A stretch of DNA of 64,000 bases from Woeseiaceae bacterium (GTDB taxonomy: Bacteria; Pseudomonadota; Gammaproteobacteria; Steroidobacterales; Woeseiaceae), in NCBI GenBank assembly GCA_024640365.1, contig JAHEFE010000003.1, positions 62,001 through 126,000 on the forward strand. The letters run 5' to 3'. Shown here one piece after another: positions 43,620 to 52,359 of the stretch (its first letter is position 1; the number at the start of each line of letters is the position of its first letter). Under the pieces are notes generated by a model. It did not search any database and was not told where the DNA came from. It was given only the letters and a program-made list of their open reading frames with translations. The position numbers and the translations under genes were made by a program.

Positions 43620-45884
43620 TCAGTTGTATTGGAATGAACTGACCTTGTGTACTTCCTTTACGTCTCCCATTCGCCCTGCAGCGTGGCACACATTGCAGGT
43701 CTCGGTGCTAGCTGAGATCAGCGAATTATCAGCCGCTTTGGTGGCGGCAAAATCGCCGCCGTTTTGCTGCATATGATTTTTTGCGGGCAAGCTCAGGTGA
43801 CAGGTTGAGCAGACAGCACTGTTTGGAGAAATGACCAGATCATCTGTTGGTGTCGTCGGATCATTAGCATCCATGGTTGTTCCCAATACCACGTTTGGAT
43901 CTACCGGGTAATACGTACCGGGGACGTGGCAGCCTTCACAGTTGGCTATCTTTCCTGGGTAGTGAACGTCGAAGGAATGTGCGCTGTTACCGTAGCCGCA
44001 AACTTCAAACGGTTTCCCTATTTCATGCGATGCGTGAATGCCGTGAATCATGCGCTTGAAATCGATCGTCTGGTCATCGGCGCCAAATGCGGTAGTGCAG
44101 GCGCCGGCGCGCTTGCTCTGATCCGTCATATTAGGGTTGTGGCAGGCGGCGCACACGTCCGGTCGGTTGGTACGATTGTTGCCGTGTAATGAAAGCTGGT
44201 TATGGCAATCATTACATTTGTTGATGTCGACAATATTGCGCCGGGATACCGCCGTCGCTGCGGTTATGGGCGCGTAAGCAATCGCGTTAGTTACCGCGAT
44301 GCGATCAATCGTGCCATTTTCATACGCGTCCACGGCCGGATGACCTTCGATGATTACTGCTGCAGTGCCGACGGCTGTGTCCGGAATCGCAACAGTTGAA
44401 GTCACTGTGAATGTACCGTCAGCGTTGTCTGTAGATGCACCACCACAGGCGGCCAGTGGGTTAATCTGAATTGGCAAGCCATTGACACTCAAGCCGCCCG
44501 CTATACCGGAGTTGTGGTAATCGCTGGTGTCCCAGGCAATATCGATCGACATCCGGCTGGCGCCACCGGCACATACCGTAAACGGCGCGCTAGTGTGAAT
44601 GTTGTATGCGGCGTCGCCGTTGGTGGGATCAGTGACCGAGAAGGTCACAACCGGGAACTCGCCAGGTGCTGTGCCGGCAATATTCAGGATGTTGAACTGG
44701 AATTTTTCACCGGCTGTCTTGGTACGAATTTCATGAGCAACTACGATCTGAACCAGCCTTCCTTCCGGGTTGGTTACGGTCGCGTCAGGGCCATGACATT
44801 CAACACACTGCGAGTCATCCGTGAAATTGAATCCGTCAGGGTGCACACCGTTTTGGATGGCATATTCATGCTCACCGTTGCCAGGTATGCCGTCATCGTA
44901 ATGGCAGGTGCCACAGGCAGCGCGCGATGGAACCTTTCTGAAGTTGCTTGCTTGTGGGGTATTGGCGTTGCCTTCCTGGTGGCAGGTTTGGCAATTTCTG
45001 ATGTCTTGTGGCCATTCCAGGTCGCCCCAGTTATGCAACGCATTACCGTAACCTACGATATCGTAATCGGGTCTGGCTGAATGAATGTTGTGTATAAGAG
45101 TCTTGAAGTCGACAGTGTTGCCGGTGTCTTCATCAGTTGAGCTTGGGTTGTGACAAACAACACAGTATTCGACGTCCACTCGGCCGCCGCCATGGAATGC
45201 CAGGTCATCGTGACACGCATTGCAGGTGCTATTGTCGACGATTAAGCGCGTAAATGTCGGCGTGCCGCCCGCAGGAACGAAGTCGTAAGGAGCATTGTTG
45301 GCCGGTACTCTGGCGGCCATGAAGCCATTTGCATCGGTGCGCACTTCGACTGCAACTCGGTGCGTCTTGAGCGGATCAAATGCAGGGCCGCCCGGGTATG
45401 CAGACAGGTTTTCCGCGAACGTATAGTCGTAGTAACCATCGCCCTGGTCTACCCAGGTACCACTGGTTGCCGTTTCTGTTGTTCCCTGGGCGTCAGCAAC
45501 TCCGTTGCTGCTGCGGGTGAGATATGACTGCCATTCGCTGGAACTGCGATTAACCCCTGGCGATAGTTGCGCCAGAGCAAAACGAATATTGGCGGCCGGA
45601 AGGCCTGCCAGGCCCTGATCGAGATCATTGGTCAGCACTACCGTTACAGTCAATGATTCGCCGTTAAGCGAAAAGTCTGACCAGGAGACATTGATCTTGT
45701 CGGCGGACGTAACCGGTATTCCAGAGTAAGTTCCGGCTGGACCAGTAGGTCCTGGAGATCCCTGCGAGCCATCAGGACCCGCTGGTCCTTGCGGTCCTTC
45801 GCCACCACCACTACAGGCTGCGAGCAGGAAACCACTTAAAAGCATTGTTGCGAACCGCTGCACCATCAATCTATTTTTGTTCAT
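43620..45884 (-). CDS. mtrC: OmcA/MtrC family decaheme surface cytochrome
   Basis: A 754-residue surface lipoprotein (lipobox LAAC, C24) with ten CxxCH sites: CNACH, CVVCH, CQTCH, CGTCH, CVECH, then CNDCH, CAACH, CEGCH, CSTCH and CNVCH. The five-plus-five arrangement is split by a long beta domain with extra cysteines, as in MtrC/OmcA structures. Residues about 30-53 are eight collagen-like Gly-X-Y triplets. It should pass electrons from MtrAB to external acceptors such as minerals. I use the ATG at 45884; the open frame further upstream is unconvincing. Confidence 0.95.
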   Translation of the reverse strand: MNKNRLMVQRFATMLLSGFLLAACSGGGEGPQGPAGPDGSQGSPGPTGPAGTYSGIPVTSADKINVSWSDFSLNGESLTVTVVLTNDLDQGLAGLPAANIRFALAQLSPGVNRSSSEWQSYLTRSSNGVADAQGTTETATSGTWVDQGDGYYDYTFAENLSAYPGGPAFDPLKTHRVAVEVRTDANGFMAARVPANNAPYDFVPAGGTPTFTRLIVDNSTCNACHDDLAFHGGGRVDVEYCVVCHNPSSTDEDTGNTVDFKTLIHNIHSARPDYDIVGYGNALHNWGDLEWPQDIRNCQTCHQEGNANTPQASNFRKVPSRAACGTCHYDDGIPGNGEHEYAIQNGVHPDGFNFTDDSQCVECHGPDATVTNPEGRLVQIVVAHEIRTKTAGEKFQFNILNIAGTAPGEFPVVTFSVTDPTNGDAAYNIHTSAPFTVCAGGASRMSIDIAWDTSDYHNSGIAGGLSVNGLPIQINPLAACGGASTDNADGTFTVTSTVAIPDTAVGTAAVIIEGHPAVDAYENGTIDRIAVTNAIAYAPITAATAVSRRNIVDINKCNDCHNQLSLHGNNRTNRPDVCAACHNPNMTDQSKRAGACTTAFGADDQTIDFKRMIHGIHASHEIGKPFEVCGYGNSAHSFDVHYPGKIANCEGCHVPGTYYPVDPNVVLGTTMDANDPTTPTDDLVISPNSAVCSTCHLSLPAKNHMQQNGGDFAATKAADNSLISASTETCNVCHAAGRMGDVKEVHKVSSFQYN

Positions 45885-45994
45885 TATCAAGCGCCTATAT
45901 TGCAATTGCCGTTCTCTTGAACCGTCTGAGTGCCTTCGTATCATCTTCCTTGTTTCAACGCTACAGCACCGGATTAGGATATCGTCTGAATATA

Positions 45995-46024
45995 TTGTAC
46001 CTTTTTTCTGCGCGCTATTATTAT
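45995..46024 (+). promoter_or_regulatory. Possible promoter of the diheme cytochrome gene
   Basis: TTGTAC at 45995-46000 with TATTAT at 46019-46024 (18-base gap; an overlapping TATTAT at 46016 gives 15). The match is moderate. It lies in the 266-base divergent region between mtrC and the cytochrome. Confidence 0.3.
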
Positions 46025-46150
46025 CGCGGCATGGGGCTGAATAGTTATTGGTAGTACTACTTATGGGATTTGGGCTTCTTTACCTTTAAACAGTACAAAG
46101 TGGGGGTCGGTATGCGACCACTGATTCCGGGAAACCAAGGAAAAATCAAG

Positions 46151-46768
46151 ATGTATTCTTCAAGCAACAAGTGGATTAAAAAAGTTTGGTTAGCGGTGGG
46201 GGCATCCATGGTTTTGCTGGCATCCACCGTATTAGCTGACCCGGGCCCTGTAATTTTTATGTGCAACGCCTGCCATGGTCCGAATGGCGTCAGCGCAAAT
46301 AAAGACGTGGCCACACTTGCTGGAATATCGCCCTATATTCTTGAGTTTTACATGGAGGAGTATCGCGAGAGCTCGCGGCCGTGCAAGGCTACCGGCAAAG
46401 GCAAGATGGTTGCCGATATGTGCGGGATATCAAAAGGCGTGACGCCGGAGAAGGCGGCAGAGATTGCGGAATATTATGCGGCAGTGAAGTTTGTTCCGGC
46501 CAAGCAAACATTTGACGCCGAAAAAGCGGCTGTGGGCATGCGCGTTCATAATGAGAGATGCGGAATTTGCCATACCGATGGTGGTACCAACGCCGACGAC
46601 GACAGCAGTATTCTGGGTGGGCAATGGATGCCTTATCTCGAGGAGGCAATTAAAGTATTCCGGAGCGGAGAAAGGCCAGTACTGGAAGAGCATATGCTCG
46701 ACAAGATTAATACACTGGATGATGCTGAGGCTGAAGCCTTGGTGCACTACTACGGTAGTCTTCAATAG
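46151..46768 (+). CDS. Diheme c-type cytochrome, c4-like
   Basis: A 205-residue periplasmic cytochrome: signal peptide or anchor (about 10-29), then two cytochrome c folds with C38-NA-CH and C137-GI-CH. The arrangement is like cytochrome c4/c553 proteins. The start at 46151 (MYSSSNKW) has AAGGA ten bases upstream; the ORF is open further upstream. It is divergent from mtrCAB across 266 bp. I infer, but cannot show, that it passes electrons between the inner membrane or periplasmic pool and MtrA. Confidence 0.88.
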   Translation: MYSSSNKWIKKVWLAVGASMVLLASTVLADPGPVIFMCNACHGPNGVSANKDVATLAGISPYILEFYMEEYRESSRPCKATGKGKMVADMCGISKGVTPEKAAEIAEYYAAVKFVPAKQTFDAEKAAVGMRVHNERCGICHTDGGTNADDDSSILGGQWMPYLEEAIKVFRSGERPVLEEHMLDKINTLDDAEAEALVHYYGSLQ

Positions 46769-46798
46769 CTTCCATTAATTCTGTAGAAGAGGAATCGT

Positions 46799-46828
46799 AA
46801 AAGGCCCGCTTCAAGCGGGCCTTTTTTT
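46799..46828. terminator. Bidirectional Rho-independent terminator
   Basis: A 12-base perfect stem (46799-46810 with 46814-46825), three-base loop and T-tract to 46828. It ends the cytochrome transcript. On the other strand it lies immediately after the zincin gene, whose stop codon overlaps the T-tract. Confidence 0.93.
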
Positions 46829-47597
46829 AATCTATGAGACGTATCTCCCGAGCCGTCTTCGGCCCTATGATGACTTGATTCAGGCTCGTTGGATTCTTGA
46901 TAGTGAAGTCGTCAATGGGTATTCGACCGGCCATGATTTCAGACTGGACTTGAGGGTACAGCGGCTCTCTGGAGGGGTCGGCAATTCCGTCGGGAAATAA
47001 CGGCTGACCGCTGCCTGGTTCATATTTGTCACTGGCCCCCAGCGTATGTAGCAATTCGTGGGCAATGACAATATTGTTCGATCGCTGGTGATTGCGACCG
47101 GCTCGAGCATTGACAATGCCGATCATGCCTTTTCTTAATCCCATGGAGTTGTCCAAAAGTTGGTCACCATCGCCCTGATGCAGTCGCAGAAAAATTTTAA
47201 TATCGGGTTGCGGACCGTCTTGTGAGCCGACTATTCGGGAGGCCCAAAGGCGCAATTTAAGGCTCCACCACATGATTGTTGGAACGCTAGCTCCCGGCGC
47301 AATTGTCGGCGGCTGTTCAGCAACAACCTGACCGAGATGCATGCTGACGGGGCGCTCGATTGCCTGCCCATATCGAGCGGATTCCCTGGCAATAAATTTT
47401 TCAATATCAACAAATGAGTTCGGCGTGAGCTTTTTCAGGTAAGCATCTGCTACATCGCTTCCATCCGCGTTGATTGGATACACGGTGACCCACAGACTTT
47501 CATGCCAGTCCGTGGTGCGGGCGTTAGAGAGCCAGCTGTTCAGTCCTACTACTATCAGGATGAGAGACAAAACAGTGATGCGTGCCGCTTTAAACAT
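46827..47597 (-). CDS. Putative secreted or membrane-anchored zincin-like metallopeptidase
   Basis: A 256-residue protein with an N-terminal hydrophobic segment (about 7-24). It has an HExxH zinc motif, AHELLHTLGASDKY, with H180, E181 and H184, and a nearby DKY that may provide the third ligand. The rest (WVTVYPINADGSDVADAYL, LRLHQGDG) matches no family I recognise. It is likely periplasmic or exported, and may cut an unknown target. Its stop overlaps the terminator of the convergent cytochrome gene. Confidence 0.65.
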   Translation of the reverse strand: MFKAARITVLSLILIVVGLNSWLSNARTTDWHESLWVTVYPINADGSDVADAYLKKLTPNSFVDIEKFIARESARYGQAIERPVSMHLGQVVAEQPPTIAPGASVPTIMWWSLKLRLWASRIVGSQDGPQPDIKIFLRLHQGDGDQLLDNSMGLRKGMIGIVNARAGRNHQRSNNIVIAHELLHTLGASDKYEPGSGQPLFPDGIADPSREPLYPQVQSEIMAGRIPIDDFTIKNPTSLNQVIIGPKTAREIRLID

Positions 47598-47673
47598 TTC
47601 GATAGTTAACCGTGAACGCGTTGCAATCGACAGTGCTTATGTCGCATTTTTTGATATTCGATCGCGGTAAGAC

Positions 47674-49230
47674 TTAATAAGGCGGAGGTATTCTCGCCGC
47701 GGTCAATTGCTCAAATGCATAGGCCAGCCTGATGAGCTTATGGTCCGTATAAGCGGCCCCGAAAAATGAAATACCTATCGGTAGACCGCTAATTGAACCA
47801 GCCGGAACGGTGACGGAAGGGTATCCCGCTACAGCTGCGAGGCCAGAGCTGGAAATTCCTGACGACGAGTCTCCATTGATGTGGTCGGTCAGCCATGCAG
47901 CACCGCGTGTTGGAGCTATGATAGCGTCGAGCTTGTGTTCGCGTATTTGCAGATCAATTCCCTGTTGAGCGATATTTTTGCTGGTCTGCAGCGCTTCCAG
48001 GTAAGCAGTTTCCGTGAGTGGGCCCTTCGTTTGAGCCAGCTCCAGTATTTCCTGATCGAAAATAGGCATCGCGGCCGCCGCGTTTGCGTTGTTGTATGCG
48101 ATGATGGCTTGCAAATCGTGCATGGGAGCTTGCGAATTTTGCAGGTAGTCATTCAGGTCTGCTTTGAATTCGTACAACAGTACCTCATATTCCGCATCAC
48201 CCATGCCTTTCGTGTCAATTTCCAACGGATCGATTATTTCTGCTCCGGCCTGGCGTAGTTTTTCTATGCTGGCGTTAAATATTTTTTCAACCCGGGAGTC
48301 CTCGTTGGCACCGCTATAGCTGCGTAGCACCCCAATGCGAGCACCTTTCAAGGCGGCAACATCCAATTGGGCCGCAAAGTCTTCAGCAGCTATTGGAAAG
48401 CTAGCGGCGAGCGGATCGGCGGAATCCTGGGCAACAATTGCGTTGTACAGCAGGGCGGCATCTTTAACGGTACGCGCCATCGGCCCGGCGGTATCCTGAC
48501 TGTGTGCTATTGGAATGATTCCGCTCCGCGATACCAGGCCCAAGGTTGGCTTGATACCGACAATTCCGTTGCTGCTTGCTGGGCAAACAATAGAACCATC
48601 CGTCTCCGTTCCGATAGCAACGCTTGCCAGGCTGGCGGCCACGGCCACGGCAGACCCGCTGGATGATCCACACGGGTTGCGCGCTGTGTCGTAAGCATTG
48701 TGAGTTTGCCCACCGACGCTGCTCCAGCCGCTGGACGAGCGCGTCGAACGAAAGTTCGCCCATTCACTCAAGTTCGTTTTGCCGAGAATAATGGCTCCCG
48801 CTTCACGCAGTTTTTGAACAAGGAAAGCATCCTGCTGCGCGATATGTCCTGCCAAAGCCAGTGACCCGGCGGTCGTTGCCATCTTGTCAGCCGTGTCGAT
48901 GTTGGCTTTAAGAACAACAGGAATGCCATGCAACGGTCCTCTTGCTCCTTGTGCTTTTCTTTCGGCGTCGAGGGCATCGGCTATCATCAAGGCATCGGGA
49001 TTTAACTCAATAATTGAATTCAAAGTCGGCCCGTTGCGATCGATAGTGTCAATACGTCGCAGGTAATACTCGGTCAATTCGCGTGCAGTCAATTCGCCTG
49101 CTTCCATGCTGGCTTGAAGTGTAGCGATATCGACTTCGGCGTAATTGCTAATTGGCGTTTGTTCCTTCTGTGCGGATTGGCACGCTGACAGCAGTATCAA
49201 TACGCAGGTTGTCGCGAGTGTCTTTTTCAT
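47674..49230 (-). CDS. Amidase-signature family lipoprotein
   Basis: A 518-residue serine hydrolase with a lipobox (LSAC, about residue 17). The amidase-signature triad is readable: K108 in VVLKANID, the cis-Ser in NPCGSSSGSA, and the nucleophile S213 in GTETDGSIVCP. The expected glycine/serine-rich block is intact. It should be a periplasmic, membrane-anchored amidase; the substrate is unknown. I use the ATG at 49230 (MKKTLATTC), which gives a proper signal. Confidence 0.93.
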   Translation of the reverse strand: MKKTLATTCVLILLSACQSAQKEQTPISNYAEVDIATLQASMEAGELTARELTEYYLRRIDTIDRNGPTLNSIIELNPDALMIADALDAERKAQGARGPLHGIPVVLKANIDTADKMATTAGSLALAGHIAQQDAFLVQKLREAGAIILGKTNLSEWANFRSTRSSSGWSSVGGQTHNAYDTARNPCGSSSGSAVAVAASLASVAIGTETDGSIVCPASSNGIVGIKPTLGLVSRSGIIPIAHSQDTAGPMARTVKDAALLYNAIVAQDSADPLAASFPIAAEDFAAQLDVAALKGARIGVLRSYSGANEDSRVEKIFNASIEKLRQAGAEIIDPLEIDTKGMGDAEYEVLLYEFKADLNDYLQNSQAPMHDLQAIIAYNNANAAAAMPIFDQEILELAQTKGPLTETAYLEALQTSKNIAQQGIDLQIREHKLDAIIAPTRGAAWLTDHINGDSSSGISSSGLAAVAGYPSVTVPAGSISGLPIGISFFGAAYTDHKLIRLAYAFEQLTAARIPPPY

Positions 49231-49361
49231 AGCCCGAAATCTCACTGCAAAAATTATCAAGGCCAACAGGTTACCGCGTGTAGGCTCGCATAGTGTCAAA
49301 AGTTTTCGGGAGAAGACACTGTCAGGCAATGAAATTGACGTTTTTTAATGATAAGAAAAAC

Positions 49362-51359
49362 CTACTCGTCAAGATTGACTGGCGCAGTAGCCCGATCAAG
49401 CAAGCCGCCTACACTGTAGAAGTGACCATCATGTACCACAGCGACTACATTGAAGGCATCCCTGACGTCGGAGAGAGGGTCCCCACTTACGATGACTATG
49501 TCAGCCATAGCGCCGGCTCGAATGGTACCAATGTCATTTTCGTAACCGAGCGCTTGCGCCGCATTGGCAGTGGCACTGCGCAAAGCATATTCAGCGCTGA
49601 GGCCTGCCGCTTGCATCGCCCTGAGTTCAGCGTGCAGCGCCAGTCCGGCCGGGAAACCATTGGGCTGACTACCGAGAATTACAGCTGGTTGTTCGGCGCC
49701 GAATCTTTGGTCATTGTTGGCATAAGAGGAAGTCGGGGGAGCGCCTCGGTCAAGTAGCCTGCCTTGATCCGACTCAAGCAGAGCCCGTGTGTCAGGAGTA
49801 TTTGCTCCTGCCAGTCCAGAAATTAAGGTGACGGGATTGTGATTACTGCTGAGCTGCAGATCCTGGTAGCGCTTGCCACCTGGAGATGCCGGCATCGAGT
49901 GGATGCCGAGAGCAAGATCAGCATCCAGTCCAAGGCCAGCGCGCCAGTTTCTGACTAGCAAGGGGACCCCAGACGTTCGCCACTTCTCGATATTGGCGCG
50001 CTGCCGTTCGTCTAGCGCAGTAAGGCTCGGTACCTGAACCAAAGCCAGATCCGGAGGAGTTTTTGCAGGAACCGGCTCAGTCGCAATCGCGCTTCTTAAA
50101 ACACGTGGCCCCGGATATTGATCACTTTGCCACTTGTCGAAGTTTCGCTTAAGTGCGGTGTCGGCGGCGACCAAAGTTGTGATGCCCAGCGAAAGCATTA
50201 GAGGCCCTGAGTTTTCCAGCTGTCCTGGAGGTAGCGCGGCGTAGCTGTCAATAAATCCCGGTAAGGCGGTTACGTCGCCCAGGTCCAGAACAGTTTCGGA
50301 CGGCCACTCGTGGCGCGGAACGACCTCAAGGATACGGCCGCCTTCCATGAGGATGTCTTGATCAATTTGGTAGCCGGCGTCATTGCCAGCAAACAGGCGG
50401 GCGGCGCGAATAACCAGGCGCGGTGCTGTTTCGTCCAAAATTCTAAGTGTGCGCTGCAGACGTTGGACTGGACTCGTTGCCTGCAAATCCGCGACGTAGG
50501 CGCGAAACGAAATTCTTTGCGAATGCCTGGCATCGAAATTACGTTTCTTGATAATACCGTCGGCGGTGTAAAAAAATTGGCCTCGATCTTTCCAGCTTGC
50601 AGCGGCTGCGAATATGTCTTCACCATCCGCGTAGGTTCGAATGATTGGTGGCTCTGAAAGTATCGCCATCTCCATCGAGGCGCCGGTGGCCGCGTAGCGC
50701 TGATACATTATCAACGTACCGTCGGGCCGCCATGAAGGTGCGCTCAGGCGGTCGCCAGAGGTAACCAAAGTCTGTTCCAGTCCGTCACGATTGATGATCA
50801 GGGACCAACGGTTATTTTCCTCACGGACATAGACCAGTGCGCGACCGTTAGCCGACCATGCAGGTTCGCTTTCATTGCCCGGAGTTGCTGTAATTTGGGT
50901 TGCTGCACCGCCGTCGATGTCTTGTTGCCAAATATCGAAACCGGTGTCGCCGCGCGGCGAAGAAAAGACAATTTTCTTACCATCGGGGTGCCAAGCTGGT
51001 TGCCTGTTAAAATATCGATTGCTGCCAACATTGTGAGATACGCCCGTGTCTGGGTTAAGCACCCATACTTGGCTCGCGCCAGGAGAGCTAACTTCAAAAA
51101 TGATAGTTCGGCCGTCTGGCGACCAGCGAGGCTTGCTGGCCGATCCGGTGTCGTTGCCAATGGCATGGGCTTCACCGCCGCGTGCTGACAATATCCATAT
51201 GTGGCCAAGCAAATCGATCGCAAGGCGCCCGTCCGCTCGCGATATATCAACTGAGAAGTTTGTCCCTTGCGTGAGAACCAACTCAGAGGCATGCAATGCG
51301 CCGGCCAGAAAGGCGGAAGCAACCAGGGCGTACAACAATTGCAAACTTCTAACTGCCAC
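49362..51359 (-). CDS. TolB-like propeller fused to an amidohydrolase-like domain
   Basis: A 665-residue secreted protein. A signal peptide (ending LHASE) comes first, then a WD40/PD40-like beta propeller (about 40-290) with repeats such as PRWSPDGRTIIF, PAWHPDGKKIVF and PSWRPDGTLIMY. After that is an amidohydrolase-like domain with ALPGFIDSYAALPPG and GTIRAGAMADIVIVSGDP. The normal HxH metal motif after PGFID is replaced by SYA, so the domain may have lost classical metal-dependent activity. I start at the GTG at 51359, which overlaps the CPXCG gene by 11 bases and has AGGT upstream. Confidence 0.85.
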   Translation of the reverse strand: MAVRSLQLLYALVASAFLAGALHASELVLTQGTNFSVDISRADGRLAIDLLGHIWILSARGGEAHAIGNDTGSASKPRWSPDGRTIIFEVSSPGASQVWVLNPDTGVSHNVGSNRYFNRQPAWHPDGKKIVFSSPRGDTGFDIWQQDIDGGAATQITATPGNESEPAWSANGRALVYVREENNRWSLIINRDGLEQTLVTSGDRLSAPSWRPDGTLIMYQRYAATGASMEMAILSEPPIIRTYADGEDIFAAAASWKDRGQFFYTADGIIKKRNFDARHSQRISFRAYVADLQATSPVQRLQRTLRILDETAPRLVIRAARLFAGNDAGYQIDQDILMEGGRILEVVPRHEWPSETVLDLGDVTALPGFIDSYAALPPGQLENSGPLMLSLGITTLVAADTALKRNFDKWQSDQYPGPRVLRSAIATEPVPAKTPPDLALVQVPSLTALDERQRANIEKWRTSGVPLLVRNWRAGLGLDADLALGIHSMPASPGGKRYQDLQLSSNHNPVTLISGLAGANTPDTRALLESDQGRLLDRGAPPTSSYANNDQRFGAEQPAVILGSQPNGFPAGLALHAELRAMQAAGLSAEYALRSATANAAQALGYENDIGTIRAGAMADIVIVSGDPLSDVRDAFNVVAVVHDGHFYSVGGLLDRATAPVNLDE

Positions 51360-51540
51360 TGTTGACCTGCACAGCCAATAATTGATCGCCGTCAGCCTGG
51401 AACGACAGGGCGATAGGTTGGCAGCACACCTGGCAATCTTCGATGTATGTCTGATCACCGGCCGATAAATCCAGTTGCACGGTCAGGCTTTCCCCACAGA
51501 AAGGACAGTGAATCTGATGTTCGGTCAACCAGTTGCTCAT
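51349..51540 (-). CDS. CPXCG-motif small zinc-ribbon protein
   Basis: A 63-residue protein with CPFCG near residue 12 and EDCQVCCQP near 35-43, giving a four-cysteine zinc ribbon of the CPXCG family. The short, acidic N-terminus and length are typical. Function is not known. It lies between pdxH and the propeller/amidohydrolase gene and overlaps the latter, so they may be translated together. Confidence 0.8.
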   Translation of the reverse strand: MSNWLTEHQIHCPFCGESLTVQLDLSAGDQTYIEDCQVCCQPIALSFQADGDQLLAVQVNSGS

Positions 51541-51561
51541 GCAATACGAGATGTACGGGAT

Positions 51562-52248
51562 TCAGGGCTGCACACGGGTTGCAGACCAAGGCTTGCAGCT
51601 AAACGTGTGCGCCGATTCTTGCTGCAAATCCCGCGCCCAGGCCGCTCGGTCATGGACCCGATTCGCTCCTTCTATCCACAGTTCCACACGCGTTGGCCAG
51701 ACTCTAAATCCACCCCAGTGCGGCGGGCGGGGGACCTTGGCCTGATCGCCTTCGGTGAGAGTGTGCAGATCAGGCGACAAAGTGAAGCCGAGCTTTTTGG
51801 CTCTTTCTCGTACCTGGTCAATGAGCGCTTGCCGCGACCCTATGGGCTCGCTCTGGTCGCTGCCCCAGGCGCCTAATTGACTGCGGCGGTCGCGACTTGC
51901 GAAATATTCATCGCTCTCCGCTTCCGGACAACGCACCGCTAATCCATCCATCCTTACTTGCAGGCCCATGCTGTCCCAGTGAAATACGATGCCTACTTTT
52001 GGATTTGCGGCAATTTCGCGTGATTTTCTGGACTTGTAGTTGGTGTAAAACACCAGATAGCCAGGGTCGGCAATAATTTCCTTGCAAAGCAGGATGCGTG
52101 CGGTGGGTTGGCCAGTGGTATCGACTGAAGCCATCGTCATGCAATTGGGGTTTCTCTGCACTTCGTTTTCGGTGGCCTGACGTAGCCAGTCAGCGATAGT
52201 CGGGAAGGGCGAGTTGGGTAGTTTTTCCGGTAGTGTAGTGTTCGGCAT
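51562..52248 (-). CDS. pdxH: Pyridoxamine 5'-phosphate oxidase
   Basis: Flavin enzyme that makes pyridoxal 5'-phosphate from the pyridoxine or pyridoxamine phosphates. The 228-residue protein has the FMN-binding segments ARILLCKEI, VFYTNYKSRKSREIAANP and the C-terminal PRPPHWGGFRVWPTRVELW. It is full length. It stands just upstream of the CPXCG gene. The PLP-balance gene yggS is elsewhere in the window. Confidence 0.97.
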   Translation of the reverse strand: MPNTTLPEKLPNSPFPTIADWLRQATENEVQRNPNCMTMASVDTTGQPTARILLCKEIIADPGYLVFYTNYKSRKSREIAANPKVGIVFHWDSMGLQVRMDGLAVRCPEAESDEYFASRDRRSQLGAWGSDQSEPIGSRQALIDQVRERAKKLGFTLSPDLHTLTEGDQAKVPRPPHWGGFRVWPTRVELWIEGANRVHDRAAWARDLQQESAHTFSCKPWSATRVQP

Positions 52249-52359
52249 GGTCTTATTTAGGCAGCAAAAATTGAAAGAATAAAATCAAGGAAGCTGAATT
52301 CGGTTCTATGCGACTGCAGACGCCAAGTATCTCACGAAAACGCCTACGAATGATCAAAA

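Noticed and set aside
45877-45890. FNR-like TTGTT-N4-ATCAA site at the mtrC start
   Set aside because: It overlaps the mtrC start codon, so it cannot act as a normal activator site, and with one mismatch it may occur by chance.
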